In this document: positions 47,320 through 56,574 of the stretch, piece by piece
Numbering within the stretch: the stretch's first letter is position 1
How the letters are laid out: every line of letters starts with the position of its first letter
Origin: Planctomicrobium piriforme
GTDB lineage: Bacteria > Planctomycetota > Planctomycetia > Planctomycetales > Planctomycetaceae
Reading direction: 5' to 3'
NCBI RefSeq assembly: GCF_900113665.1
Contig: NZ_FOQD01000010.1
Span: 62,001-126,000 of the forward strand
Length of the DNA stretch: 64,000 nt
The notes under the pieces: generated by a model
Database searches by the model: none
The model's input: the letters and a program-made list of their open reading frames with translations, nothing else
What the model was told of the DNA's origin: nothing
Program-made: the position numbers and the translations under genes

Positions 47320-47430
47320 CGTCTGCCTGACTGAAGAAGGAAGTTTCCCTGCGAAGATTGCCAAATCTCACCAGCCGGGACAAGATTGCCGATGGAACTC
47401 TCGCTGTCGCTTGCCAGGAAGACCCAACCC

Positions 47431-48258
47431 ATGCGGGCTGTCACCCTATTTCGGCCGCTGCTTGTCTGCTTTGTGCTGCTCTCGCTGGTCTTCGCTGAAG
47501 AACGACGCCCGCAGCCTGCTGCGCCCCCGGTCGAAATCGACGTCAAAAACGTTCAGGAACTGCGCGGTCGAGTCGGACAAACGCTCAGCGTGACCGGCGA
47601 TGTTGCACGCATCGGCTCCTCTGCCGCAGGCCATCGGTTCATCAACTTCACCGGCAATTCTGAATTCACCGTCTTCATTTCCGCCGATGACATCGGCAAG
47701 TTTCAGCCTGACCCGCCGGAGAAAACCTATTCAGGCAAGACTCTCGCAGTTCAGGGAACGCTCGAACGCTTCCGCGACAAACTGCAGATCCGCGTTCGCA
47801 GTCCTGATGAATTGACGATCATCGAAGCCAAACGTGGCCCGCCCCCCGTCGTCGCCAATCGCCCGGCTCCGATTGAACTCAAATCAGTCGGCAAGGACGC
47901 CTGGGTTAGCCCCGCCGGGCTGCGTTATTCCGGCTACGATCCCGATGGCCGGACTCGAAAAGACCACGTCCTCCGGCACGCCAAGGACATTCCCGATCGC
48001 GATGGCCCGCACGGCGTCTTCGACGGCGGCGATGAACTCGCCTTCGCCTGGATCGACGCCGCCTGGGAGAAGGTTCAATCCCAGCAGATCAAACCGCGAC
48101 AGGAAGAAGGCCGCGACGTTTACACAATTCCGATGGACCAGCGAATTGGTTACATGGGAGGAGAAAGCGGGGGCCGGCAAGGGCACCCGCCGCTGACGCA
48201 TGTCTTCCTCGTCGTCCGCCGCGGGACCACCGACGTCGTCACCGCCTTCCCGAAGTAA
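47431..48258 (+). CDS. Exported OB-fold protein with unclassified C-terminal domain
   Basis: 275 residues from the ATG at 47431 (signal peptide LFRPLLVCFVLLSLVFAEE); the frame opens at 47386. The first half, RGRVGQTLSVTGDVARIG and TLAVQGTLERFRDKLQIRV, is an OB-fold-like nucleic-acid-binding type. The second half, GRTRKDHVLRHAKDIPDRDG through HPPLTHVFLVVRRGTTDVV, has conserved-looking His, Asp and Arg and vaguely recalls small RNase toxin folds (BECR group), but I cannot place it. Both halves are probably periplasmic. No immunity-type neighbour is seen. It is followed 44 bases on by a small zinc-ribbon gene. Confidence 0.7.
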   Translation: MRAVTLFRPLLVCFVLLSLVFAEERRPQPAAPPVEIDVKNVQELRGRVGQTLSVTGDVARIGSSAAGHRFINFTGNSEFTVFISADDIGKFQPDPPEKTYSGKTLAVQGTLERFRDKLQIRVRSPDELTIIEAKRGPPPVVANRPAPIELKSVGKDAWVSPAGLRYSGYDPDGRTRKDHVLRHAKDIPDRDGPHGVFDGGDELAFAWIDAAWEKVQSQQIKPRQEEGRDVYTIPMDQRIGYMGGESGGRQGHPPLTHVFLVVRRGTTDVVTAFPK

Positions 48259-48302
48259 TTCATTTCTCCGCCCGGCCCATTCTCCATCGCTGAAGCGACA
48301 TC

Positions 48303-48599
48303 ATGAGCAGCTCAACGCATCCCCACCTTGGCCCATGTCCTATTTGCGAACAGGGCCAGATCCGCGCCGCCCGTTGCCCCGACTGCCAGGGCTGGGTCGC
48401 CCTCTGCGACGAATGCGAAGCGATCTGGTCCGACCCGCGACAGTTCAAGACAACCAAGCCCACCGCCCAGCACCCCACCTGTCCGCACTGCGGCACGACG
48501 GTGGAAAAGTGGAAGTTCCCCAACGAGCAACAACTCGTTCGCTACGGGCTGGAAGACATGATTGTGAACCGCGGGGCAAAGAGCGGCCCAAATTCCTGA
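48303..48599 (+). CDS. Small double zinc-ribbon protein
   Basis: 98 residues with four CxxC pairs: CPIC (12-15), CPDC, CDEC and CPHC, enough for two zinc sites. No other domain is visible. Such proteins often bind RNA or serve as protein adaptors. Function unknown; it may be co-transcribed with the OB-fold gene before it. Confidence 0.7.
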   Translation: MSSSTHPHLGPCPICEQGQIRAARCPDCQGWVALCDECEAIWSDPRQFKTTKPTAQHPTCPHCGTTVEKWKFPNEQQLVRYGLEDMIVNRGAKSGPNS

Positions 48600-48645
48600 T
48601 CGAGGAGAGAAGTACGGTCAGTCAGTCAAAACGCATTTCTCCCCT

Positions 48646-48678
48646 CGCTCAACTCTCAGCACTCAACGCTCAACTCCC
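48646..48678. repeat. TCAACACTCAAC word repeat copy
   Basis: CGCTCAACTCTCAGCACTCA and following bases repeat the word found at 12940-12973 and, on the opposite strand, 10613-10642 and 44217-44247. It lies between convergent genes. Confidence 0.5.
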
Positions 48679-48681
48679 CGA

Positions 48682-50106
48682 TCACGCCTGCGGCTCCGTC
48701 ATGCTCATCGGGTCGAGTGCCGCGTTCAGCACGTCTTCCTCCAGAATCTTCTGTTCCTTGCACAGTTCGCGGATCGTCTTGCCGGTCTTGAACGCTTCTT
48801 TCGCCAACTGGGCGGCTTTTTCGTAGCCGATCAACGGGTTCAGGCTCGTCACCATCGACAGGCTCTTCTCGACCCCCGCCTCACAGGCTTCGACGTTGGC
48901 TTCGAGACCTTCCGCACACAGGTTCACGAAGGCGTTTGTCCCTTCAGCCAGCAATGTGATCGATTCCAGCGTCGACTGCCCCATGACCGGCATCATGATG
49001 TTGAGCTGGAAGTTGCCGCCGATAGCGCCGCTCAGCGTGATACAGGCGTCGTTGCCAATCACTCGGGCACACACCTGCATCAGGCTCTCGCACATCACCG
49101 GGTTGACCTTACCCGGCATGATCGAGCTGCCCGGCTGCAGGTCGGGAATCATCACTTCATAGAAGCCGCAGCGCGGACCTGAACCGAGCCAGCGAATGTT
49201 GTTGGCGACGTTCAGCAGAGTGGTGGCGATCGTCTTCAATTGCCCGTGACACTCGACCAGTCCGTCCCGCTGAGCGTTGGCTTCGAAGTGATTCTCGGCT
49301 TCGACGAACGAGATGTTTGTTTTCTCGGCGAGTACTTCTGCGACGCGGCAGCCGAATTCTGGATGCGTGTTAATCCCTGAGCCAACCGCCGTGCCGCCAA
49401 CGGGAAGTTCGCAGACGGCGTCGAGCGCTTTCGCGGCGCGTTCGATCGACAATTCCAGTTGCCGGGCGAAGCCGCCGAACTCCTGTCCCAGTCGCAACGG
49501 GGTCGCATCGGCCAGATGCGTGCGGCCGATCTTGATGATCTGGTCCCATTCCGACGCCTTCTTCGACAGCACCTTGTGGAACTTCTTCAGCGCCGGAATC
49601 AGCTTCTCGTTGATCGCAATCGCCGCTGCGACGTGAATCGTCGTCGGGAAGGTGTCGTTGGTGCTCTGCCCCATGTTGACGTGGTCATTGGGATGCACCG
49701 GCTTTTTCGCCGTGAAGCGATCACCCCCCGTCATTTCGATCGCCCGGTTCGAAATGACTTCGTTGCAGTTCATGTTGCTGCTGGTGCCAGAGCCGGTCTG
49801 GAAGATGTCGATCGGAAACTGGTCGTCGAACTTTCCGTCGGCCACTTCGAGAGCCGCATTCAGCATCGCGGCGACCTGATCGCGATTGAGGGGCGTTTTG
49901 CCTGAGCCAGTGAGTTTGTCGAGATCCCGGTTCGCGACTCCGCAGGCGTACTTCACCAGCCCCATCGCATGAATCAGTGCCGGGTGCAGGTTCCAGCCCG
50001 AGACCGGGAAGTTTTCGACCGCTCGTTGGGTCTGGGCGCCAAAGTATGCCTGGGCGGGAACTTTCACATCGCCCATCGAGTCTTTTTCAATGCGGTAATC
50101 AGACAT
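48682..50106 (-). CDS. fumC: Class II fumarate hydratase
   Basis: 474 residues from the ATG at 50106 (MSDYRIEKDSMGDVKVP). The superfamily signature GSSIMPGKVNP lies near residue 327; HVNMGQSTNDTFPT and TGSGTSSNMNCNEVISNR are the other conserved substrate-binding stretches. It hydrates fumarate to malate in the citric acid cycle, in the cytoplasm, as an iron-independent tetramer. Divergent from rpsU. Confidence 0.96.
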   Translation of the reverse strand: MSDYRIEKDSMGDVKVPAQAYFGAQTQRAVENFPVSGWNLHPALIHAMGLVKYACGVANRDLDKLTGSGKTPLNRDQVAAMLNAALEVADGKFDDQFPIDIFQTGSGTSSNMNCNEVISNRAIEMTGGDRFTAKKPVHPNDHVNMGQSTNDTFPTTIHVAAAIAINEKLIPALKKFHKVLSKKASEWDQIIKIGRTHLADATPLRLGQEFGGFARQLELSIERAAKALDAVCELPVGGTAVGSGINTHPEFGCRVAEVLAEKTNISFVEAENHFEANAQRDGLVECHGQLKTIATTLLNVANNIRWLGSGPRCGFYEVMIPDLQPGSSIMPGKVNPVMCESLMQVCARVIGNDACITLSGAIGGNFQLNIMMPVMGQSTLESITLLAEGTNAFVNLCAEGLEANVEACEAGVEKSLSMVTSLNPLIGYEKAAQLAKEAFKTGKTIRELCKEQKILEEDVLNAALDPMSMTEPQA

Positions 50107-50487
50107 GGTGAATTCGTATTTCAGCTGAAGAAAACCGGCAGCACAGGCCATCTGCGGCCGCGCCCGAAGAGAGTGTTGTCACCTGCCTCGCAGAATAGCA
50201 ATTTTCCATCTGAGCGGGATGGCTACGGTCGAGAGGTGTCAGGTGTTGTCATGATCCGCCGGGAGTATCGGTGGCGTGTTCTCCGGTGAGTCCGTCACCC
50301 CAAATTCCCACTCGTCGCTGAATCATCAGAGAAAATAGAAAAATCCTGCCCCAACTTCCCCGACGCATCAACTTGCTGTATCGCCGAAAGTCGATATACT
50401 ATCGACGATTGGAACACGATCCAGGTCGCGCGCCTGCAGCAGGCCGCGGACGTAACTTGTTTTCGTATTTGATGTTTGGAGGATTGC
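50107..50487. other. Divergent region between fumC and rpsU
   Basis: About 380 bases, AT-rich towards rpsU. No gene or strong repeat seen; carries promoters for both sides. Confidence 0.6.
50478..50482 (+). promoter_or_regulatory. Ribosome binding site that fixes the rpsU start
   Basis: GGAGG lies 5 bases ahead of the GTG at 50488, which starts VVRLRLRDNES as in other S21 proteins. Confidence 0.85.
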
Positions 50488-50682
50488 GTGGTTCGTTTGC
50501 GTTTGCGAGACAATGAGTCTGTGCAGGATGCCGTTCGCCGTTTTCGTAAACTGGTCGAACACAGCGGCGTCAAGAAGGAACTCCGTAAACGCGAGTTCTT
50601 CGAAAAGCCGAGCGAACAACGCCGTCGCGAACGTCGTCGCGCCAAAAACCGCGCCCGCATGAACCAGATGATGAACGGCTGA
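50488..50682 (+). CDS. rpsU: 30S ribosomal protein S21
   Basis: 64 residues from the GTG at 50488, the start set by GGAGG just before it. VVRLRLRDNESVQDAVRRF, then SGVKKELRKREFFEKPS, is the S21 pattern, followed by a strongly basic C-terminal tail (RRRERRRAKNRARM). It helps the small subunit begin translation. A terminator lies 91 bases after the stop. Confidence 0.95.
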   Translation: MVRLRLRDNESVQDAVRRFRKLVEHSGVKKELRKREFFEKPSEQRRRERRRAKNRARMNQMMNG

Positions 50683-50772
50683 TTCCGAGGATTGCAAAAT
50701 GCTGCTCGGGGCCGCTCAGCGTAAAAAAGATCAACCTGAAATTGATCAGTCTGAAATTCAGATGTGATTTCG

Positions 50773-50802
50773 AAGCACGCCCTCGTTGGCGTGCTTTTTT
50801 TC
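50773..50802 (+). terminator. Rho-independent terminator after rpsU
   Basis: AAGCACGCC pairs with GGCGTGCTT around CTCGTT and is followed by T7. Confidence 0.9.
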
Positions 50803-50935
50803 GTTGAAGCTCTCCGCACTTCAGGCAATCGGTTTTCGACTGCCGCGGAAATCCGAAACTCCTCGAACCAAACTTCAATCAACCAGGGCCGCAAGCGGTC
50901 GACACCGCCCAAAGCCGCGGAAAGTACGGCACACT

Positions 50936-51490
50936 ATGCACTGCTGGCACGATGTCACGCCTGGGGAAAACCTGCCCCGCGAATTCACCGCCGTCATCGA
51001 AATTCCCATGGGCTCCAGTGTCAAATACGAACTGGATAAGAAAACGGGCCTGTTGAAGATCGACCGGATTCTCTACTCCGCCGTCTACTACCCTGCGAAC
51101 TACGGCTTCATCCCCCAGACCTACGCCGAAGACGACGATCCGCTGGACGTCCTCGTCATGTGCCAGGAAGCGGTTGCCCCGCTGACGCTGGTGGAAGCCC
51201 GCGTTATTGGTCTGATGACCATGATCGACGGCGGCAAGAAAGACCATAAAATCTTGGCCGTCGCCAAGCAGGATCCGGAATACAACGGCGTCGAGCAGTT
51301 CCACGAACTGCCCGTGCACCGGCTCTCGATGGTCCGCCGCTTCTTCCAGGACTACAAGATGCTGGAAGGCAAAACAGTCGAAGTGGACGAATTCCAGCCG
51401 GTGGAAGCCGCCATTCCGATCATCGAAGAGGCGCTGGAAAACTACAGCACCCGTCGTCGCCGCGGCTTCATCGATCGCAAGCCGACCTGA
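50936..51490 (+). CDS. ppa: Inorganic pyrophosphatase (family I)
   Basis: 184 residues from the ATG at 50936; the open frame extends to 50786 across the rpsU terminator and is not used. The family I signature DDDPLDVLV is at residues 66-74, with Asp66, Asp68 and Asp71 as metal ligands, and VIEIPMGSSVKYELDK supplies the active-site Glu and Lys. It splits pyrophosphate made by tRNA charging and nucleotide synthesis in the cytoplasm. Confidence 0.96.
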   Translation: MHCWHDVTPGENLPREFTAVIEIPMGSSVKYELDKKTGLLKIDRILYSAVYYPANYGFIPQTYAEDDDPLDVLVMCQEAVAPLTLVEARVIGLMTMIDGGKKDHKILAVAKQDPEYNGVEQFHELPVHRLSMVRRFFQDYKMLEGKTVEVDEFQPVEAAIPIIEEALENYSTRRRRGFIDRKPT

Positions 51491-51593
51491 CGTTTTGATT
51501 TTCGGAATTTGAATTCGACATCCGGCCGGTCACGGCAGACAAAGACCTTGTCTCGTGATTCGGCCGCTGGTTTTTGCCCATCACGGATGAATC

Positions 51594-52973
51594 ATGTCCC
51601 ACTCCATGCAACAGGTCGCGGCCTGGCTGGAACAGAATTCCGCCAAGTCGCTCGCCGACCTGCAAGGCCTGCTCCGCATTCCCAGCGTCAGCGCCGATTC
51701 CCGGCATCGCTCCGATGTCGCCAACGCGGCCCGTTTCGTGTGCGATCAGCTCCTGGCGGCCGGCTGTGAAGCGGAAATCGTCGAGACGGCCGGTCATCCG
51801 ATCGTCTATGGCGAATGGACCAAGGCGCCCGGTGCCCCGACGGCTCTCGTCTACGGGCACTACGACGTTCAGCCCCCCGACCCCCTCGACCAATGGGTCT
51901 CGTCCCCCTTCTCTGCCGAAATCCGCGACGGCCAGATCTATGCCCGCGGCGCGACCGACGATAAAGGGCAGATGTTCACCCACGTCAGATCGGTGGCCGC
52001 GTGGCTGCAATCGGTCGGATCGCTGCCGATCAACGTGAAGTTTGTGATCGAAGGAGAAGAAGAGGTCGGCAGTAACAATCTTGATCTGTTCCTCAAGGAA
52101 CGCAGCGCACGGTGTGCCTGCGACGTGGCCGTCATCAGCGACACCGCCCAGTACGCCCCCGGCATCCCCGCGATCACTTACGGACTCCGCGGGATTATCG
52201 CCTGCGAAGTGACCCTACATGGTCCCAAACAGGATCTGCACAGCGGCGTCTTTGGAGGTTCGATTGCCAACCCCGTCAACGCTCTCGCAAAACTCCTTGG
52301 ACGGCTGCACGACGATTCCGGCCGTATTCAGATCCCTGGTTTTTACGACGATGTTGTTGAACTGACCGCTGAAGAACGCAAAAACTTCGCGGCTTTGCCG
52401 TTCGATGAAGCTGCGTACCTCAAATCCCTCGGCGTTTCGCAGCCTTGGGGTGAACAAGGGTTTTCGACTCTGGAACGCCGCTGGGCGCGGCCCACTTGTG
52501 ACATCAACGGCATCTTCGGCGGCTACACAGGGGAAGGCCCGAAAACAATCATCCCGGCCCAGGCGACCGCCAAACTCACCTGCCGCCTCGTGCCCGATCA
52601 ATCTCCGGATCTGCTCATCGCACGACTCGAAGAGTTTCTGCGAGCACATTGCCCTTCGGGTCTGCGGCTGGAGTTCAAGAAATGGCACGGCTGTCCGGCG
52701 GTCTTATGCGATCTCCACAGCCCTTACATGCAGGCAGCCAGGCAAGCGGTTGCCCGCGGCTTCGGAAAAACTCCGGTCATGATCCGCGAAGGGGGCTCGA
52801 TCCCCGTCGTGGAGACGTTCAAACGGCTTCTCGGGGTCGATACACTGCTGTTAGGCTGGGGGCAGAACACCGACAATCTCCACAGCCCGAACGAACACTT
52901 CAGCATCGACGCCTTCCACCGAGGCACGCTTGCCAGCGCCTGGCTCTGGCAGGAACTGGCGCAAGGCAGATGA
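51594..52973 (+). CDS. M20 family dipeptidase
   Basis: 459 residues. The M20 metal site is clear: VYGHYDVQPP (His89, Asp91), RGATDDKGQ (Asp122) and EGEEEVGS (Glu155-157), with a late conserved His in SPNEHFSID. The middle (DLHSGVFGGSIANPV) is the dimerisation lid of M20A/C dipeptidases. It should hydrolyse dipeptides with two zinc or manganese ions in the cytoplasm. It follows ppa by about 100 bases. Confidence 0.94.
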   Translation: MSHSMQQVAAWLEQNSAKSLADLQGLLRIPSVSADSRHRSDVANAARFVCDQLLAAGCEAEIVETAGHPIVYGEWTKAPGAPTALVYGHYDVQPPDPLDQWVSSPFSAEIRDGQIYARGATDDKGQMFTHVRSVAAWLQSVGSLPINVKFVIEGEEEVGSNNLDLFLKERSARCACDVAVISDTAQYAPGIPAITYGLRGIIACEVTLHGPKQDLHSGVFGGSIANPVNALAKLLGRLHDDSGRIQIPGFYDDVVELTAEERKNFAALPFDEAAYLKSLGVSQPWGEQGFSTLERRWARPTCDINGIFGGYTGEGPKTIIPAQATAKLTCRLVPDQSPDLLIARLEEFLRAHCPSGLRLEFKKWHGCPAVLCDLHSPYMQAARQAVARGFGKTPVMIREGGSIPVVETFKRLLGVDTLLLGWGQNTDNLHSPNEHFSIDAFHRGTLASAWLWQELAQGR

Positions 52974-53024
52974 GTCGCGACCAACGTCGTGATTCAAGAA
53001 GTCTCATTGTGAAGAACGATTCCC

Positions 53025-53312
53025 ATGGTCATCACTTTGCCCAAAGAACTCGAGCAATTTGTGGCGCGGGAAATTGCCGCAGGTAAGTTTCGGTCCAATG
53101 AAGAGGCGGTTGCGGAAGCCTTGTGGCTCTTGCGCAGCCGTGAGGAACGCCTCGACGGTTTACGAGCCGATCTCCAACTTGGGATCGATCAAATGGCAAA
53201 TGGCGAGAGGATTCTCATCGACTCGCCGGAGGCGAAAGATGGTCTGCTGGCTGACATTGAGCGTCGAGCCTGTTCTGAATTGGGATTCAGCGTCAGTGGA
53301 AGCATCAACTAG
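53025..53312 (+). CDS. ParD-like antitoxin without an adjacent toxin
   Basis: 95 residues. MVITLPKELEQFVAREIAAG with KFRSNEEAVAEALWLLRSRE is the ribbon-helix-helix ParD/CopG pattern, followed by an acidic C-terminal part. A ParE toxin gene normally follows by a few bases; none is found, and the next gene is a DUF433 protein. It may be an orphan antitoxin or regulator. Confidence 0.85.
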   Translation: MVITLPKELEQFVAREIAAGKFRSNEEAVAEALWLLRSREERLDGLRADLQLGIDQMANGERILIDSPEAKDGLLADIERRACSELGFSVSGSIN

Positions 53313-53356
53313 AATTTCAGTAGATCGTTTTGAATTTCCCTGAGTTCAGGTCCAAC

Positions 53357-53629
53357 ATGCCAAAACTCGATTATCGAAATCTTGAAAAAGATCCAGCACG
53401 ATGCGGCGGCCAGGCTGTGGTGACAGGCACTCGCATTCGAGTGGCGACGATCCTGACATGTTACCGCCTCGGGATGACGGTCGAGGAAATTGTCCAACAA
53501 TATCCGGTCCTGCGACCAGCCGACGTGCATGATGCTCTCGCCTACGCGTACGACCACCTGACCGAGATTGAAGACGATCTGGCGGCCGATGAAGAAGCAT
53601 TCAATCAGGGAGCGGGAACGAGAATTTGA
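53357..53629 (+). CDS. DUF433 family (antitoxin-like) protein
   Basis: 90 residues from the ATG at 53357 (MPKLDYRNLEKDP); the frame starts at 53330. PARCGGQAVVTGTRIRVATI and GMTVEEIVQQYPVLRPADVH are the DUF433 hallmarks, an HTH-like fold usually paired with a PIN-like DUF5615 toxin. No such toxin gene follows; serS comes next. With the ParD-like gene just before, these are two antitoxin-type genes without partners. Confidence 0.88.
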   Translation: MPKLDYRNLEKDPARCGGQAVVTGTRIRVATILTCYRLGMTVEEIVQQYPVLRPADVHDALAYAYDHLTEIEDDLAADEEAFNQGAGTRI

Positions 53630-53692
53630 TCCCTGTCAGTACGTCCCTTCGCCCCCCACAGCTATCCCTCCTTTTTAGAACGTTACGGCGAC

Positions 53693-54976
53693 ATGCTCGA
53701 CCTCCAATTCATCTGTGACAACGTCGAACTCATCGAACAGAACTGCCGTGCCCGCGGGGTGAAGGTCGACCTGTCGGACTTGCTTCGACTCCGGGAATCC
53801 AGGGGAGCGCTCATCACCGAAGGGGACGCACTCCGGCACGAGCAGAAAGAAATCGCCGCGAAAATCCCCAAGGCGTCTGCGGAGGAACGCCCTGTCTTTG
53901 TCGAACGCGGGAAAGCCCTCAAGGTCGACGTCGCGAAGAACGAAGCGGCGCTGCGTGAGATCGAAGTCGAGCTGCGTCAGGCGCAGATGAAGATTCCCAA
54001 CCTCACGCACCCGGACGCTCCCACTGGCGGAGAAGCGGAATCGGTCACGGTGAAGGAATGGGGCCGCAAACCCAAGTTTGACTTCAAACCGCTCGACCAC
54101 GTTGAAATCGCCAAAAAGCTGGACCTCATCGATTTCGAGGCCGGCGCGAAAGTCACCGGTGCAGGCTTCTACTTCCTCAAGAACGAAGCCGTGCTGCTCG
54201 AACTGGCGCTTGTGCAGTACGCCGTTGAGAAGCTGCGGGCTGAAGGCTTCACGCTCTACACGACTCCCGACCTGGCTCGTGATGAAGTCCTCGAAGGGAT
54301 CGGATTTGCCCCGCGCGGCAACGAGACGCAGATCTATTCCGTTCACAACACCGATCTCTCGCTCGTCGCCACTGCTGAGATCACGCTCGGCGGCTCGCTC
54401 CGCGATCAGATTCTGAACGAATCCGAACTCCCCATCAAAATGGCGGGGATCTCACACTGCTTCCGCACCGAAGCCGGCGGACACGGCAAAGCGGTCCGCG
54501 GGATCTACCGCGTGCATCAGTTCACGAAAGTGGAGATGTTCGCGTTTACGACCGGCGATCTCGCCGTGTCCAATGCCATGCATGCCGAAATCGTCCGCAT
54601 CGAGGAAGAACTCTTTCAGGGGCTCGGCATTCCTTACCGCATGCTGAATATCGCCTCTGGCGACTTGGGCGGACCGGCCTATCGCAAGTTCGACCTCGAA
54701 GCCTGGATGCCGGGCCGCGGCACGGAAGGGGAATACGGGGAAGTCACCTCCGCCTCGAACTGCACCGACTACCAGTCGCGCCGCCTGGGCACTCGCAGCA
54801 AATCCCCGGAGCGCAAAGGAACGCAGTTCGTGCATACCCTCAACGGCACGGCCGTTGCCTGCACCCGGGCGATCATCGCAATTCTGGAAAACTACCAACA
54901 GGCCGACGGCAGCGTCGTGGTCCCTGAAGTGCTGAGAAAATGGGTCGGCGTCGACCGCATCGTTCAGAAGAAGTGA
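53693..54976 (+). CDS. serS: Serine-tRNA ligase
   Basis: 427 residues, the usual size. An N-terminal coiled-coil arm for tRNA (residues about 25-105) is followed by the class II core: motif 2 in HCFRTEAGGHGKAVRGIYR near residues 256-274 and motif 3 in NGTAVACTRAIIAILENYQ near 383-401. It charges tRNA-Ser and tRNA-Sec with serine, in the cytoplasm. Confidence 0.97.
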   Translation: MLDLQFICDNVELIEQNCRARGVKVDLSDLLRLRESRGALITEGDALRHEQKEIAAKIPKASAEERPVFVERGKALKVDVAKNEAALREIEVELRQAQMKIPNLTHPDAPTGGEAESVTVKEWGRKPKFDFKPLDHVEIAKKLDLIDFEAGAKVTGAGFYFLKNEAVLLELALVQYAVEKLRAEGFTLYTTPDLARDEVLEGIGFAPRGNETQIYSVHNTDLSLVATAEITLGGSLRDQILNESELPIKMAGISHCFRTEAGGHGKAVRGIYRVHQFTKVEMFAFTTGDLAVSNAMHAEIVRIEEELFQGLGIPYRMLNIASGDLGGPAYRKFDLEAWMPGRGTEGEYGEVTSASNCTDYQSRRLGTRSKSPERKGTQFVHTLNGTAVACTRAIIAILENYQQADGSVVVPEVLRKWVGVDRIVQKK

Positions 54977-54989
54977 CGCACAGCGAACA

Positions 54990-55022
54990 AAAACGGCTCC
55001 CGCCTTCGAGGTGAAAGCGGGA
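54990..55022. terminator. Hairpin between convergent serS and the DUF4142 gene
   Basis: ACGGCTCCCGC pairs with GCGGGAGCCGT around an 11-base loop. On the minus strand it is followed by T5, so it is mainly the terminator of the DUF4142 gene; it could also stop serS transcripts weakly. Confidence 0.75.
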
Positions 55023-55110
55023 GCCGTCGATTCAATACTTTTGCCATCTGGCAGTCAGCGTGCTGCAGGCGAAATGAAGAACGATGCCAAGGCACACGCC
55101 CTCCATCGCC

Positions 55111-55137
55111 TGCACCCGATAGAGCAAGCTGCTCTTA
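55111..55137. repeat. Stop-codon-linked palindromic repeat, copy 2
   Basis: On the minus strand TAAGAGCAGCTTGCTCTATC overlaps the TAA stop of the DUF4142 gene; it matches 27144-27170 at 22 of 24 bases in the shared core. Confidence 0.7.
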
Positions 55138-56064
55138 GCGCTTCTGTTCGGTCTTCAGTTCTTTCATCAACGATTCGGCTTTGGCCATGTGCTGCTGCGT
55201 GGCGGTGATGCCATCGCGAACGACCTGTTGCAGGTCGCCGGTCACATGCGGTTCGACTGCCTGCAACTGGGCCAGCATGCCGATGTGAGCACCAATCTGC
55301 ATTCCGACAAACGCCTTGTCGAAGTCAGCGCCCTGTTCTTTGCTGAGCTGAGCACGGGTCAGCTTTTCGCAGTTGTTCACCGCGTCACGGGCGATCTGGT
55401 ACATCTGGTCGCCAGCGGCACTGCCGGCGTATGCGGCACGATGTTCGACTCGTTCGCCGGTAATAACCTTGCCGTTCGCATCGCGGGCTTCGCGAACCAC
55501 GTCACGAGCCTGACGGTTCGTCACGCCTTGCTCGCGGAGTTCTTCACGGGTTTCGCGGCGATCCGCCGGAGTCTGGACCGGCAGCGCCTGTTGACCCTGC
55601 ACGGACGTCGTCGCTCTGGCTGCCGCAGAATGATCGTGGCCGGCAAACTGGGTCAGCTTCTGGCCCCACGCTTCGTGATCGCGAATCAGCATCGCGGCGA
55701 AATCTTTCGTTCGCTGATCCTTCGACTGTTCTGAAGCGTACTTGGCCAGGTTGATCTCTTCCTGGTTATGCAGCAGCAGGCAATCGGCAACGTGCTGATT
55801 GAGATGTTCACCCTGGTGCTGAGCATCCTGTCGATCCGTCACCACCACTCCTGGCTGAGCATTCTGGCTCGGGACAGTCGTCTGGGTGCGAACCGGCTGG
55901 CCGGTCTGCTGACCAGAGTTCGCTCTCTGGTGAACTTGCTGTTCTTCAACCTTGAAGCTCTTTTCCTGATTCACTTCCCGCGGGGCCTGAACCGGGGGTT
56001 CGGCAAATGCGACTCCAGCCACTGACATGGCAACGACGGCGGGCAGACTCAATTTCTTCAACAT
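55135..56064 (-). CDS. DUF4142 exported protein
   Basis: 309 residues. Signal peptide LSLPAVVAMSVAGVAFAEP. The ferritin-like helical DUF4142 pattern appears in two parts: HNQEEINLAKYASEQSKDQR with DFAAMLIRDHEAWGQKL near residues 100-140, and DFDKAFVGMQIGAHIGML with ITATQQHMAKAESLMKEL near 250-300. About 100 polar residues rich in Gln, Arg and Ala lie between them, unlike compact members. It would be periplasmic; function of the family is unknown. Confidence 0.85.
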   Translation of the reverse strand: MLKKLSLPAVVAMSVAGVAFAEPPVQAPREVNQEKSFKVEEQQVHQRANSGQQTGQPVRTQTTVPSQNAQPGVVVTDRQDAQHQGEHLNQHVADCLLLHNQEEINLAKYASEQSKDQRTKDFAAMLIRDHEAWGQKLTQFAGHDHSAAARATTSVQGQQALPVQTPADRRETREELREQGVTNRQARDVVREARDANGKVITGERVEHRAAYAGSAAGDQMYQIARDAVNNCEKLTRAQLSKEQGADFDKAFVGMQIGAHIGMLAQLQAVEPHVTGDLQQVVRDGITATQQHMAKAESLMKELKTEQKR

Positions 56065-56574
56065 GACGATTCCCTCACAGATGACTCAAAAAATGCTTTC
56101 AGTTTGAACCCGTCTTCCGTCGCATCCTGTTCGCGAGCACCACAACAGGCCAACGGCAGTGCCCCCAGTCAGGCTCGCCCTCTCCGCGGGCCTCACTGGG
56201 AGCACAACTTCAAAGTTCAACTTGAGAGCGTGACGACGACTGTCGCCATAGCAATTCTTTGAGGTGCAAGTTGTATTCCCTGCGACCGGCTCAATTGCGG
56301 AATTGAAACAATTGCCGACAAACAGAGTTTTGGTGTCGCATGTCCGCTCTCAATAGCGTTGCATCGAGCAGAAATCGCTTTCGAAACCACTGGCGACGAC
56401 ACGCCTTCTGACCACATAAGCCAGACCCGTCAACAGCCCGGTCGCCCATTACAAGCAGCTTATCGCGGCCCACTTCAACAACTCATCGCGCGCTGACCCG
56501 CCAGCGTGGTCGCTTGTTTGTCACATGGGAAAAGTGACAGGGCACATTCTGCACACTCGCGTAAGCGAGCAGCG
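56065..56574. other. Intergenic region with an imperfect hairpin
   Basis: About 510 bases. An imperfect 20-base hairpin lies at 56159-56205 (GCCCCCAGTCAGGCTCGC against GCGGGCCTCACTGGGAGC). No gene seen. Confidence 0.6.
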
